Shown here piece by piece: positions 35,632 to 43,861 of a stretch of DNA of 64,000 nucleotides. The position numbers and the translations under genes are program-made. Each line of letters opens with the position of its first letter. Positions within the stretch are counted from its first letter, which is position 1. The notes beneath the pieces were generated by a model. That model was not told the origin of the DNA, searched no databases, and saw only the letters and a program-made list of their open reading frames with translations. Location: positions 186,001-250,000 of the forward strand of contig NZ_JAJQQZ010000002.1 of assembly GCF_021729015.1 (NCBI RefSeq), written 5' to 3'. Source of the DNA: Halobacterium rubrum (GTDB lineage Archaea > Halobacteriota > Halobacteria > Halobacteriales > Halobacteriaceae).

Positions 35632-36083
35632 GGCGACCACGTCCGGACGGTGACCGAGGCGGTCGTTCCGTTCGCGTCGACGTCGTAGGTCGTCGCAGTC
35701 ACGGCGGCAGCGTCCGGCGGCGGACGGGTGCCGACGCGGAGCGTCGCTGCTCCCGCGGTTGCGACCACTTCGACGCGCCCGCCAGCGTCCCGAACGACGC
35801 CGTCGACTGCTCGCTCGACCGCAGCGACGAAGCCGGGAGTGGTGTCGCGCTCGGCGGCGACGGCGGCGTGCGCGAGCAGTGTCGACACTCTCCCAGACGT
35901 CGTCTCGGACGCAGTCTGACCGTAGTCGACCGTGACCGTGCTCGCGAGCACGGTTCGCGCAGTGGCGTCCGGGTCGGGTGGCTCGGGCTCGCTGCTCGGA
36001 ATCGTGACGAGTGCCACTGCCGCAGCGCTCACAAGCAGTATCGCCAGCGAGACGTCGACGACTGTGCTGATTGCGCGGGTCAC
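35628..36083 (-). CDS. Small single-helix pseudopilin-like protein of the pilus-like operon
   Basis: A 151-residue protein starting with GTG at 36083. The N-terminus MTRAISTVVDVSLAILLVS is one membrane helix with a short positive leader, and the rest is an extracytoplasmic beta-rich domain (GGRVEVVATAGAATLRVG, DANGTTASVTVRTWSP). No prepilin cleavage motif is evident. It overlaps genes on both sides by GTGA, so it is tightly co-translated. I recall this position as DUF7284 in haloarchaea. I infer a minor subunit of the ATPase-driven machine. Confidence 0.72.
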   Translation of the reverse strand: MTRAISTVVDVSLAILLVSAAAVALVTIPSSEPEPPDPDATARTVLASTVTVDYGQTASETTSGRVSTLLAHAAVAAERDTTPGFVAAVERAVDGVVRDAGGRVEVVATAGAATLRVGTRPPPDAAAVTATTYDVDANGTTASVTVRTWSP

Positions 36084-36478
36084 TGCCACACCACCACGGT
36101 GAGCCGGCCCGGCCGAACGGCACTCGACTCGACTCGCACCGGGACGGGACGCGACGCAGTCGACGCCTCGGCCGCCGGCTGAGTGGCGCCAGCGGTCCAG
36201 CTCCGGTCGCCCGCCTCGAGCCTGACGGTCGCCTCGTAGCCGGCCGGAACGGGGCCGACCGACAGCCGGTCCGGCTCCACGACCAGACTCCCGTTCGGGG
36301 TCGCCGCGTCGTCGACGTCGTCGAGGACCTGTGCCGCTGGCGCCGCACCCTCGTCGGCTGGTGGCAGCACGCCCGCCCGGACCGACCCGTAGGCGGCAAT
36401 CGCGAGGCAAAGCGCGAGCACGGCGACCGCGGCCGGCACCGGTTCGACCTGCGCCCTACGCGCCGACGAGCGTGACAT
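36080..36478 (-). CDS. Small TadE-like protein of the pilus-like operon
   Basis: A 132-residue protein. The N-terminus RRAQVEPVPAAVAVLALCLA resembles the TadE start (R-G/A-Q-x-x-E followed by a hydrophobic helix), with the acidic residue just before the helix as in pseudopilins. The C-terminal ~90 residues are a beta-rich extracytoplasmic domain (SLVVEPDRLSVGPVPAGYEA, RLTVVVWQ). It overlaps the preceding gene by 23 bases and the next by 4. I recall this as DUF7285. Its role is inferred from position and the N-terminal motif. Confidence 0.72.
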   Translation of the reverse strand: MSRSSARRAQVEPVPAAVAVLALCLAIAAYGSVRAGVLPPADEGAAPAAQVLDDVDDAATPNGSLVVEPDRLSVGPVPAGYEATVRLEAGDRSWTAGATQPAAEASTASRPVPVRVESSAVRPGRLTVVVWQ

Positions 36479-36926
36479 CGACGCCCCTCCAGGCGACGCG
36501 GCGGACGGTCAGGCGCGACGCGCCGTGGCGCCAGCAGTGCTCCCGGTCGGCCGCGTGCCGGGTCACGGCCCGGAGCGCGGTCGGGCTGTCGAAGACGGCA
36601 TCGGGCGGCGTCCCGTGAAGCACGCGCCAGAGCTGGGTGTCCTCGGTGACGGGGACCACGGGTCCGTAGGTGAACTGCGCGTGGGCGGTGCCGCCGGCGC
36701 TGCGGACGCCGACCTCGTGGGGCGTGAGCCGGACAGCTTCGGCGTCCACCCGCTGGGCCTCGGTGCCGGCGGTGTCGGCGGCAGCAACAGCGTCGACGGT
36801 GCCGGCCAGCGGTGCGGCGCTCGGCGCCGGCGGCGGGGTCGCCGCGAACGCGACGCCGGCGAGGGCGGTACTCACAAGTGACAGCGCGACCAGCAGCGGC
36901 GGTGCGTCGGCGGGCGTGTCGAACAC
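36456..36926 (-). CDS. Small membrane-anchored extracytoplasmic protein of the pilus-like operon
   Basis: A 156-residue protein starting with GTG at 36926. One hydrophobic segment (APPLLVALSLVSTALAGVAF, residues ~9-28) is followed by an Ala/Pro-rich linker (PPPAPSAAPLAG) and a domain with strands such as VRLTPHEVGVRSAGGTAH and LTVRRVAWRGVDVTLVG. No known motif. The gene is 32 bases after the TadC-type gene and overlaps the following one by 23 bases. I recall this position as DUF7283. A lipid or membrane anchor with an exposed domain is the likely topology. Confidence 0.7.
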   Translation of the reverse strand: MFDTPADAPPLLVALSLVSTALAGVAFAATPPPAPSAAPLAGTVDAVAAADTAGTEAQRVDAEAVRLTPHEVGVRSAGGTAHAQFTYGPVVPVTEDTQLWRVLHGTPPDAVFDSPTALRAVTRHAADREHCWRHGASRLTVRRVAWRGVDVTLVGA

Positions 36927-36958
36927 ACCACGGGGTGGTCCCGGTCTCCGATTTAAAT

Positions 36959-38539
36959 CTACAGGAGGATGCCGGCGGCGACGGCCGTCACTGGGTAGAC
37001 GGCGGTCGCACAGAGGACGGCGAGGCCGGCGTGGCGGCCGACGAGCGCGGGGTCCAGGCCGCGGTCGAGGGCGACAGCGAGCCCGGGCAGCAGGACGGCG
37101 AGCCAGACGACGTAGCCGCCGACCGCCAGCGCCAGCGCCGACTGGGGGAGCGCGCTGGCGCCGTCCAGTCCGCGCACCCGGCCCGCGAGCGCGACGGTGA
37201 CGCCGGCGACCAGCGGCGCGTACAGGAGCGCGGTGTGGCGGAGGGTTCGGGTGGTCGCGGCGAACTCCCGGCGGATCTCCCGGTCGAGGTCTGCGAGGTC
37301 GTCGAAGAGGCCGGCGACGTCGACGAGCACGCGACCGCCCGCCGGCCCCCGCTCTGCGGCGCGCACGGCGAGCGCGACGGCGCCCCGGGCTCGCTGGCTG
37401 GGCGTCCGCGAGAGCGGGCCGTGTTCGCCGAGGAACGCCGCTTCGACGTCGACGCGCAGCTGACGCATCCGGCGGGCGGCGTCGGCGAACGCCTCGCCAG
37501 TCGGGCCGTCGAGCGTGTCGCCGACGTCCGCGACGGCGGCCTCGACGGCCTGGCGTTCGCCGAGCCGGTGGCCGAGCAGCGAGAGCGCGTCCGCGAACCC
37601 GGCTTCGAGGTCGCGGGCGCGCTCCCGGAGGTCGCAGGCGGGCCGGAACCAGACGGCCAGCGCCGCGCCCGTCGGCCAGCCGGCGACCAGCAGCGGCGTC
37701 GCCCAGCCCGGCAGCAACGCGGTGGCGGCGGTCGCGGCGAGCAGGGCGGCGCCGGCAGCCAGTGCGGCGTCGCGCCGGCGGCCGTCGAGCGCCGGGTGGT
37801 CGCCGGGAACGGGCGCCGGCGGGAACGCGACCGGGCGCCGCGCGAGCAGCCACGCGGCGACCGCGAGCACCGACAGCGGGAGCACGAGGTCGTAGCCGAG
37901 GACGAACGTGCCGACAGTCAGCGGGACGCCGGCGCTGGCGGCGGCCGGCACGACGCCGACGAGCGCGAGCGGGAGCACCACGCCGAACGCGTAGACGGCC
38001 GTCGTGGGGCCACGGACAGCGTCGGCGTACTCGCTGGTGCGCTCGCGGGTACCGGCGACGACGGCCGCGAGCGCCCGGTCGAGGAGTCGTTCGCGGTCGC
38101 CCGCTGGCGCGTCGACGCTAGCGGCCACGAGTGCGGCTGCTCGCTGGAGGGAGGGCAGCGAGTCCCGCCACTCGTCGGCGAACGCCGCGAACCCGGCGGT
38201 CGGTTCGCCACGGGCGGCCCGGACGTGCGCTGCGAGGCTGTCGGCGAGCCGGCCGGTGCCGGCGTCGGCGGCGAACGCGCTCGCGGACTCGATGGCGGGT
38301 GAGGACCGGAGCCCGAGCACGACGAGCGCGACGAGGTCCGGGGCGGCGCCGAGGCTGCGCGAGCGGCGCGCGACCTCGTGGAGCTGTGGCGCGTACAGCG
38401 CGCCGGCAGCGGTAGCAGCGGCGAGCACGCCGACGGCAGCGCCAGTGTAGGGTGCGAACCGCGAGAGGACCGCAGCGAGCAGCCCGCCGGCCGCTGCTGC
38501 AGTGAGGGCGACGCGCTCGCTGTGGTCGAGGTCGGTCAT
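36959..38539 (-). CDS. TadC/PilC-type membrane platform protein
   Basis: A 526-residue membrane protein with two T2SSF-like halves. Around residue 75-130 the motif region LRSSPAIESASAFAAD resembles the cytosolic helical bundle, and a second occurs in LGERQAVEAAVADVGDTL. About seven to nine hydrophobic helices surround these. The family is the inner-membrane core on which the PilB/TadA ATPase acts to assemble pili, flagella or secretion filaments. Here it lacks the usual archaellum partner genes. The start ATG overlaps the ATPase gene stop by four bases (ATGA). Confidence 0.86.
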   Translation of the reverse strand: MTDLDHSERVALTAAAAGGLLAAVLSRFAPYTGAAVGVLAAATAAGALYAPQLHEVARRSRSLGAAPDLVALVVLGLRSSPAIESASAFAADAGTGRLADSLAAHVRAARGEPTAGFAAFADEWRDSLPSLQRAAALVAASVDAPAGDRERLLDRALAAVVAGTRERTSEYADAVRGPTTAVYAFGVVLPLALVGVVPAAASAGVPLTVGTFVLGYDLVLPLSVLAVAAWLLARRPVAFPPAPVPGDHPALDGRRRDAALAAGAALLAATAATALLPGWATPLLVAGWPTGAALAVWFRPACDLRERARDLEAGFADALSLLGHRLGERQAVEAAVADVGDTLDGPTGEAFADAARRMRQLRVDVEAAFLGEHGPLSRTPSQRARGAVALAVRAAERGPAGGRVLVDVAGLFDDLADLDREIRREFAATTRTLRHTALLYAPLVAGVTVALAGRVRGLDGASALPQSALALAVGGYVVWLAVLLPGLAVALDRGLDPALVGRHAGLAVLCATAVYPVTAVAAGILL

Positions 38540-40332
38540 CGGAACTGGCTCGCCCGGGCGTCGACAGCCGACCGGACGTCGCCGTACGTCTCGCCGGGCC
38601 GAGCGAGCGCGTCGACGGCGTGGCTGTTCCCCCGTGCGATTCGACCCGTCGGTGCTGCGCCGTCGCCGTCCTCGTCGGCGAAGATGGCGGCGTCGCCGTC
38701 GGCGGTGACCTCCTCGATTCGCGTGACGCGCCGGCCCGCTTCGGTCTCGGCGGCGGTGACGACGAGGTCCGTCGCGGCGAACGACGAGCGGTCGACGCCG
38801 AGGTCGGCGACGACGCGCTCGCGGACGCCGGCGGCACCCTCACCGTGGATGGTGCCGAGGACGGTGGCGTCGCTGGCGCCGACACGCATCGCCTCGTAGA
38901 GCACGCTTGCCTCCTCGCCGCGCACCTCGCCGACGGCGACGGCGCCGTCGCCGAGGCGGAGCGCGGTCCGGAGCGCGTCCGCCATCGAGACGTCGGCACC
39001 GGCGGTGTCCTCGCCGGCGTACAGCGCCTGGACGTCGCGGTCGTCGGCGCGGAGCGCGCGAACGGGAAGCTCGGGCGTGTCCTCGATGGTGACGAGTCGC
39101 GTCTCGCGGGCGAGCGCCCACAGCGTCGCGCCGAGCAGGGTCGTCTTCCCGGCGCCCCTCGCGCCGGCGAACAGGACTGCCGCGCCCCGCGAGACGGCTT
39201 CCGCGAGGAACCCGGCGGCGTCGGGGCGGAGTGTGCCGCTGGCGACGAGGTCCGGGAGCTGGAACGGGTCGGCGTCGTGGGCGCGGAACGCGAACCCGGT
39301 CCCGTCGCTCACCGGGTCGGTCACGCCGGCCACGCGCACCCGCCCGGTCCCGCCGAGGCCGTCGACTGTCGCGTCGAGGGTCGGCGACGCGCGGGAGAAC
39401 GGCCGGCCGGTCTCGGCGCGCAGCCGCGACGCCAGCCTGCTCGCGCCCCGCTCGGTGAACCGGACGTTCGTCCGCACCGACTCGCCGTCGACGGTCGCCC
39501 GCAGCGGGCCGTCCGCGACCGGCGCGGACGCGAACACGTCGCTGACGCGCGGGTCGGCGAACAGGTCCTCGAGGACGCCGAACCCCCTCGTGTGCTTCCG
39601 GAGCGCGTCGGCCAGCACCTCGCGGTGCTCGCCGGCGACCTGCCGGACTGCCCGGCCGGGGGCGTCCTCCCCGTCCGGGACGGAGCCGTCGGCGAGCCGC
39701 CTGCGGGCGGCGGCCAGCAGCCGCCACTCGTCGCGGGACAGGTCGTAGGCAGGTGGGAGGACGTGGTAGACCGGGACGCCGTCTGGGACGTCGTACTCGC
39801 GGACGGTCGCGCCCGTCTCGAGGTCGCGGGTGTCGCGGAGTCGGCCGTCCCGCGGCGGCGTCGGGTCGACGCGCGCGTCGGCGAGCGACGGCCCGAGGTG
39901 TGCCAGCAGCGCGTCGTATTCCGGGATGCCGGCCCCGACGGCGCCGAGTCCGGTCTCCGCGGCGAGGTCGGCGACTGGGCCCGCTCGCCCCGTCGCCTCC
40001 CGGGCGGCCGCCAGCGGGTCGCGGCGGGCTCGCTGGGCGAGCCGGTCGTCGCGGTCCCCGGCACGGGCGGCGAACCGGCCCGCGGCGGTGAACAGCGCGG
40101 CCGCCTGCTCGCCGAACGCGCGCTCGAAGCCGCCGGCGTCGACGACGATTCGGGCCGGCTCGTGGCGGCGGGAAGCGGCAGCCAGCGTCTCGCGGCAGGC
40201 CGGCTCGGCCGTGAGTGCACCGCCGCCGGGACAGTCGGCGGCGGCCACCCGGAGGGCGCCGGCGTCCAGCGTCGCCTCACACCGGCAGTCCGAGTCGGGC
40301 GACGCCCGAACGCGGTCCAGGAGTGCACGCAT
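38536..40332 (-). CDS. PilB/TadA-type secretion ATPase with N-terminal Cys cluster
   Basis: A 598-residue motor ATPase. Walker A is FAGARGAGKTTLLGAT. The Walker B/Asp-box region reads GAVAVGEVRGEEASVLYEAM, and the His box is TVLGTIHGEGAAG, all typical of T2SS/T4P/Tad ATPases. The N-terminal ~200 residues are lineage-specific. They hold four Cys (C16, C18, C34 and C46; e.g. CRC and DCPGGG), which may bind a metal. A helical NTD-like region (LLAAARRRLADGS) follows. The start ATG at 40332 overlaps the upstream gene by 56 bases, an unusually long overlap, so a later start cannot be fully excluded. Confidence 0.9.
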   Translation of the reverse strand: MRALLDRVRASPDSDCRCEATLDAGALRVAAADCPGGGALTAEPACRETLAAASRRHEPARIVVDAGGFERAFGEQAAALFTAAGRFAARAGDRDDRLAQRARRDPLAAAREATGRAGPVADLAAETGLGAVGAGIPEYDALLAHLGPSLADARVDPTPPRDGRLRDTRDLETGATVREYDVPDGVPVYHVLPPAYDLSRDEWRLLAAARRRLADGSVPDGEDAPGRAVRQVAGEHREVLADALRKHTRGFGVLEDLFADPRVSDVFASAPVADGPLRATVDGESVRTNVRFTERGASRLASRLRAETGRPFSRASPTLDATVDGLGGTGRVRVAGVTDPVSDGTGFAFRAHDADPFQLPDLVASGTLRPDAAGFLAEAVSRGAAVLFAGARGAGKTTLLGATLWALARETRLVTIEDTPELPVRALRADDRDVQALYAGEDTAGADVSMADALRTALRLGDGAVAVGEVRGEEASVLYEAMRVGASDATVLGTIHGEGAAGVRERVVADLGVDRSSFAATDLVVTAAETEAGRRVTRIEEVTADGDAAIFADEDGDGAAPTGRIARGNSHAVDALARPGETYGDVRSAVDARASQFR

Positions 40333-40768
40333 GGGCCGGTTTGCTCCCGTCCTCGCCGATAAACCCTCGTAGCGCGACGACGACCGGGCTCCCGCGTGTC
40401 TCGACGTACACGAGTGTGACGGCGCCGCGCAGCGACTCACGGTCCCCGCAGACCCGGACGGGCACCGGGAGGCGGCGAGTGGTCGCTGCGCCGTTCGCCG
40501 TGGTCGCGACGAGCCTCGGGGGCCGAGGTTCGACAGTCAGTGTCGCGTCCGGCGGGATGTCGAGACGAATGGTCCGGCGCGGGGCGGTGGCGACCCGGTC
40601 GCCGGGGTCGCCGCGCCGGGTGAGCGCGTCGACGGCGTCGGCAGTGTGGTCGACCGCAGCGTCGACGCTGGCGGCGTCCCGCTGGTCGGTCGCGTGCTCG
40701 ACGGCCGGCAGGCTGACAGCAGTGAGCGCGAGCGCCGCAAGCACGGCCGCGACCACCCGGACGGTCAC
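40277..40768 (-). CDS. Membrane-anchored protein next to the pilus ATPase
   Basis: A 163-residue protein. The N-terminal helix (VRVVAAVLAALALTAVSLPA) anchors it, and the rest is an extracytoplasmic domain with strands (TIRLDIPPDATLTVEPRPPR, GAVTLVYVETRGSPVVVAL). Its start overlaps the coiled-coil gene by four bases, and its last 56 bases overlap the ATPase start, so it is in the same operon. I recall this as DUF7311 in haloarchaea. No function is known; position suggests a regulator or a minor subunit of the machine. Confidence 0.7.
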   Translation of the reverse strand: MTVRVVAAVLAALALTAVSLPAVEHATDQRDAASVDAAVDHTADAVDALTRRGDPGDRVATAPRRTIRLDIPPDATLTVEPRPPRLVATTANGAATTRRLPVPVRVCGDRESLRGAVTLVYVETRGSPVVVALRGFIGEDGSKPAHACTPGPRSGVARLGLPV

Positions 40769-41199
40769 AGCGACGACCGCAGCCGGTCGAGCATGGAGCC
40801 CGCTTCGTCCGTCGTGGCGGTGTCGTCGGCCGGGTCCTCCGCGTCGCCGGCTGCGTCGTCGTGGCTCCCCCGCTCCGCGGGCCGCGTGGACCGAGCGGGC
40901 GGGCGTGCGGTCGGCTGGTCGTCCAGTCGCTCGACGGCAGCACGGGCGGCGTCGGCGCGCCGCTCCACGCGCTCGTTCACGTGCTCGATCTCGCCGACGT
41001 AGCCGTGCAGCGACTGCACGGTCGCCTCCAGCGCGTCGACGCGCTCGGTCAGTATCTCGAGGTCGGCGGCGACGTCGTCGAGCTGTCGCTGTACGGCCGC
41101 CGCCTCCGAGAGGTCGAGTGCCTCGCCGTCAGTCACCGCGCGCTCGACAGCCGCCAGCCGCGCCGCCAGTGAGTCGTCTTCGTCGTCGTTGTCGGTCAC
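40765..41199 (-). CDS. Coiled-coil protein, first gene of the pilus-like operon
   Basis: A 144-residue cytoplasmic protein with GTG start at 41199. It has a long coiled coil (about residues 9-90: LAARLAAVERAVTDGEALDL, then LEILTERVDALEATVQSLHG), an Arg/Pro/Asp-rich linker and a short C-terminal helix AGSMLDRLRSSL. No membrane segment. The stop overlaps the next gene by four bases. I recall the family as DUF7310. Its position as the first gene and its coiled coil suggest an adaptor that docks on the motor ATPase or connects it to the cell skeleton. This is inference. Confidence 0.68.
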   Translation of the reverse strand: MTDNDDEDDSLAARLAAVERAVTDGEALDLSEAAAVQRQLDDVAADLEILTERVDALEATVQSLHGYVGEIEHVNERVERRADAARAAVERLDDQPTARPPARSTRPAERGSHDDAAGDAEDPADDTATTDEAGSMLDRLRSSL

Positions 41200-41278
41200 G
41201 CCACGCGGTGGCCCCGCGTTCGTACTTGAACCTCCGGGTGGCACAACGTTGATACGGGCTGCGTGATAGTCGTGACAC

Positions 41279-42352
41279 ATGAAAGCCGCCCTCATCGGCG
41301 TCGGCCAGGCCGGTGGCAAGGTCACCGAAGCTCTCCTCGCAGAGGACCGCCGCGCTGGCTACGACGCAGTTCGCGGAACGCTGGCAGTCAACACCGCCAA
41401 GACCGACCTCGACGGCCTCGACATCGACACGATGCTCGTCGGTCAGGAGCGCGTGAAAGGCCACGGCGTCGGCGCGGACAACGAACTCGGCGCCGAGGTC
41501 ATGAACAGCGACGTGCGCGAGGTCATGGGCGCCCTCGACGGCGTCGTCGACCCCCACACCGAGGCCATCTTCGTCGTCGCCGGGCTCGGCGGCGGCACCG
41601 GCTCCGGCGGCGCACCGGTGCTCGTGAAGGAACTCCAGCGCGTCTACGAGATTCCGGTGTACGCGCTCGGCATCCTCCCCGGCCGCGACGAGGGCGGCAT
41701 CTACCAGGCGAACGCCGGCCGTTCGCTGAAGACGCTCGTCCGCGAGGCCGACTCGACGCTGCTCGTCGACAACGACGCGTGGCGGAAGACCGGCGAGAGC
41801 GTCACCGAGGCCTTCGACGCCATCAACGAACGCATCGCGCGCCGGGTCGGCATTCTGCTCGCCGCCGGCGAGAACATCGAGGGCGTCGGCGAGAGCGTCG
41901 TCGACTCCAGCGAGGTCATCAACACGCTCCAGTCCGGGGACATGTCCGCCATCGGGTTCGCGTCCGCCGAGGCCGCGCCCGACGCCGGCGAGAACATCAA
42001 CGTCGTCACCTCCACCACGCGGAAAGCGCTCCTGTCGGGGATGAGCGTCCCCGAGACCACCGAAGCCGGCGCTGCGCTCGTCGTCGCCGCCGGCGAGAAC
42101 GACCGCATCCCCCGCAAGGGCGTCGAGAAAGCCCGGTCGTGGGTCGAAGAGGAGACCCGCAGCATGCAGGTCCGGGGCGGCGACTTCCCCCTGGAGTCGG
42201 ACAACATCGCCGTCCTCATTCTGCTCGCCGGTGTCGCGCGCAGCCAGCGCCTCCAGGACTTCATGGACCGCGCCAAAGAGGCCAGCAAGGAAGTCGAAGC
42301 CGAGCAGGAGACCCAGAACTTCCAGACGGACGAGCTCGACGACCTGATGTAA
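41279..42352 (+). CDS. cetZ: CetZ-family tubulin/FtsZ-like GTPase
   Basis: A 357-residue tubulin-superfamily protein. GTP-binding elements are LIGVGQAGGK at the N-terminus, GGGTGSGGAPVLVKELQRVY (the tubulin signature), and LVVAAGENDRI later. The T7 loop region (MSAIGFASAEAAPD) is not the catalytic loop of cell-division FtsZ, consistent with CetZ. Haloferax CetZ1 controls rod shape and motility, and other CetZ proteins have unclear roles. The C-terminal tail is acidic and Gln-rich (EAEQETQNFQTDELDDL). It is divergent from the pilus-like operon with 79 bases between start codons, raising the possibility of linked regulation. Confidence 0.93.
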   Translation: MKAALIGVGQAGGKVTEALLAEDRRAGYDAVRGTLAVNTAKTDLDGLDIDTMLVGQERVKGHGVGADNELGAEVMNSDVREVMGALDGVVDPHTEAIFVVAGLGGGTGSGGAPVLVKELQRVYEIPVYALGILPGRDEGGIYQANAGRSLKTLVREADSTLLVDNDAWRKTGESVTEAFDAINERIARRVGILLAAGENIEGVGESVVDSSEVINTLQSGDMSAIGFASAEAAPDAGENINVVTSTTRKALLSGMSVPETTEAGAALVVAAGENDRIPRKGVEKARSWVEEETRSMQVRGGDFPLESDNIAVLILLAGVARSQRLQDFMDRAKEASKEVEAEQETQNFQTDELDDLM

Positions 42353-42396
42353 CGTACCGCTTCCTGCGTCGTCAGTCCCCCACTCGCGGTCACCAC

Positions 42397-42421
42397 TGCG
42401 CTCGCGGAGTTCGCGAGCGCA
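42397..42421. terminator. Perfect 10-bp inverted repeat between convergent genes
   Basis: The arms 42397-42406 (tgcgctcgcg) and 42412-42421 (cgcgagcgca) are perfectly complementary with a five-base loop. On the minus strand a T5 run (42426-42430) comes before it, close to the 3' end of the phosphatase-like gene. It is likely a bidirectional terminator or 3'-end structure for both cetZ and that gene. Confidence 0.55.
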
Positions 42422-42445
42422 CGCTGAAAAATCGAGTTGCGTCGG

Positions 42446-43804
42446 TCAGTCGTCGGCGGTGACGAGGCTGTCGCCGTCGAACTCGCGGTCGTCGTACTGG
42501 ACGTCCATGAGGTCCAGCAGCGTCGGCGCGATGTCGTAGAGGTTCGTCGTCGCGGGAATCTCCACGTCGGAGTCGTCGACGACCAGCGTGGCGTTCCCGA
42601 AGGAGTGCATGCCGTTGCGGGGGCCGTGGCGGAACACGTCACCGGGCTCCGAGAAGCCGGCCTTGAGGTCGAAGCCGTGGTTCGGGATGGCGACGAGGTC
42701 GGGCGCGATGGCGTCGTGGTCGCCGTCGAACACCTGGTCGCCGTCGACGACGCGGTCGACGACCGGACGGCCGTCCGGGCTCTCGAGGTCGAGGAGCTTC
42801 TCGCGGACGTCCGCGAGCACGTCCTCGGCTTCGTCGTCGCCGACGCTGCCGCGGGGTTCGCGGCCCTCCCGGTTCAGGTAGAACCGGCCCGGGATGAACG
42901 AGTACACCTGGGTGTCGTCGCTGATGTCGTCGAGGTTCTCGGGGTCGTCGCCGTCGAACGACAGGAACCCCTCGTCGGCGAGCCACGAGTTCAGGTGGAC
43001 CTCGTAGTCCTCGCTCGTGAAGCCGTGGTCCGAGGCGACGACGAGCGTGACGTCGTCGGCCAGCGCGTCGCGGAGCTCGCCGATGTAGCGGTCGACCTTC
43101 TCGTAGAACTCGAAGAACTCCTCGCTGTACTCGCCGTCCTCCTCGTAATCCTTGAAGAGGAAGTGGTTGACGCGGTCCGTGGACATGAACACGCCGAAGA
43201 AGAGGTCCCAGTCGTCGGCCTCGGCGTAGTTCAGGAACGCCTCCTGTCGGGCGTCGATGGTCTCGTGGGCGTTCTCCACGAAGTCACGCTTGTCCTCCTT
43301 GTGGCCGAGTTTCGCGTTCGCGTCGATGCGGTAGTCGACGGACTCGAGGTAGTCGGCGACGTCCGCCGGGTGTGCGGCCTTCTCGATCTCCGGGGAGAGG
43401 AACCCGGAGACCATCCGCTGGACGTTCCGCTGGGGCGGGAACGTCACGGGGACGTTCAGGACGGTGGCGTCCCGGCCGGCGTCGGTGACGCGGTCCCAGA
43501 CCCGGGTCGCCTGCACGTCCCGGCCCATCGGCACGTACGTGTCGTAGCTCCCGACCTCCCGGTCCTGGAAGCCGTAGACGCCGGTCTCGCCGGGGTTGAC
43601 GCCGGTGGTGAGCGACGGCCAGCACGCGCTGGACTCGGGTGGCACGATGCTCTCGATGGCGCCGCCCGTCCCCGACTCCATCACGTCGTGGAGGTTCGGG
43701 AACGTCTCGGGGTTGTCGCGGACGAGGCTGAACGGCACGCCGTCGATGCCGACGAACGCGACGCGGCCAGCGTCGCTCCCGCGAAGTCGGTCGAACAGAC
43801 CCAT
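42446..43804 (-). CDS. Alkaline-phosphatase-superfamily phosphodiesterase/nucleotide pyrophosphatase-like protein
   Basis: A 452-residue two-metal hydrolase. Metal and nucleophile motifs can be placed: VAFVGIDGVPFSLVRDN, then the nucleophile region SSACWPSLTTGVNPGETG, STDRVNHFLF, VVASDHGFTSED, and RNGMHSFGN with the last His ligand. The family hydrolyses phosphate or sulfate esters, or pyrophosphates; the haloarchaeal group is annotated as phosphodiesterase/nucleotide pyrophosphatase-like. No signal peptide is visible, so it is probably cytoplasmic. Its substrate is unknown. It is followed by a terminator-like inverted repeat toward cetZ. Confidence 0.87.
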   Translation of the reverse strand: MGLFDRLRGSDAGRVAFVGIDGVPFSLVRDNPETFPNLHDVMESGTGGAIESIVPPESSACWPSLTTGVNPGETGVYGFQDREVGSYDTYVPMGRDVQATRVWDRVTDAGRDATVLNVPVTFPPQRNVQRMVSGFLSPEIEKAAHPADVADYLESVDYRIDANAKLGHKEDKRDFVENAHETIDARQEAFLNYAEADDWDLFFGVFMSTDRVNHFLFKDYEEDGEYSEEFFEFYEKVDRYIGELRDALADDVTLVVASDHGFTSEDYEVHLNSWLADEGFLSFDGDDPENLDDISDDTQVYSFIPGRFYLNREGREPRGSVGDDEAEDVLADVREKLLDLESPDGRPVVDRVVDGDQVFDGDHDAIAPDLVAIPNHGFDLKAGFSEPGDVFRHGPRNGMHSFGNATLVVDDSDVEIPATTNLYDIAPTLLDLMDVQYDDREFDGDSLVTADD

Positions 43805-43861
43805 ACCACCCCCGTCGCCGCTCCAGCACTAAAGCGTTGGTTTACGCGGCCAGACGAGAAC

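Noticed and set aside
35632-36399. In-frame N-terminal extension of the 989-residue operon protein
   Set aside because: It runs through the two small upstream genes, with Arg-rich low-quality sequence; the GTG at 35631 places a proper membrane helix at the start.
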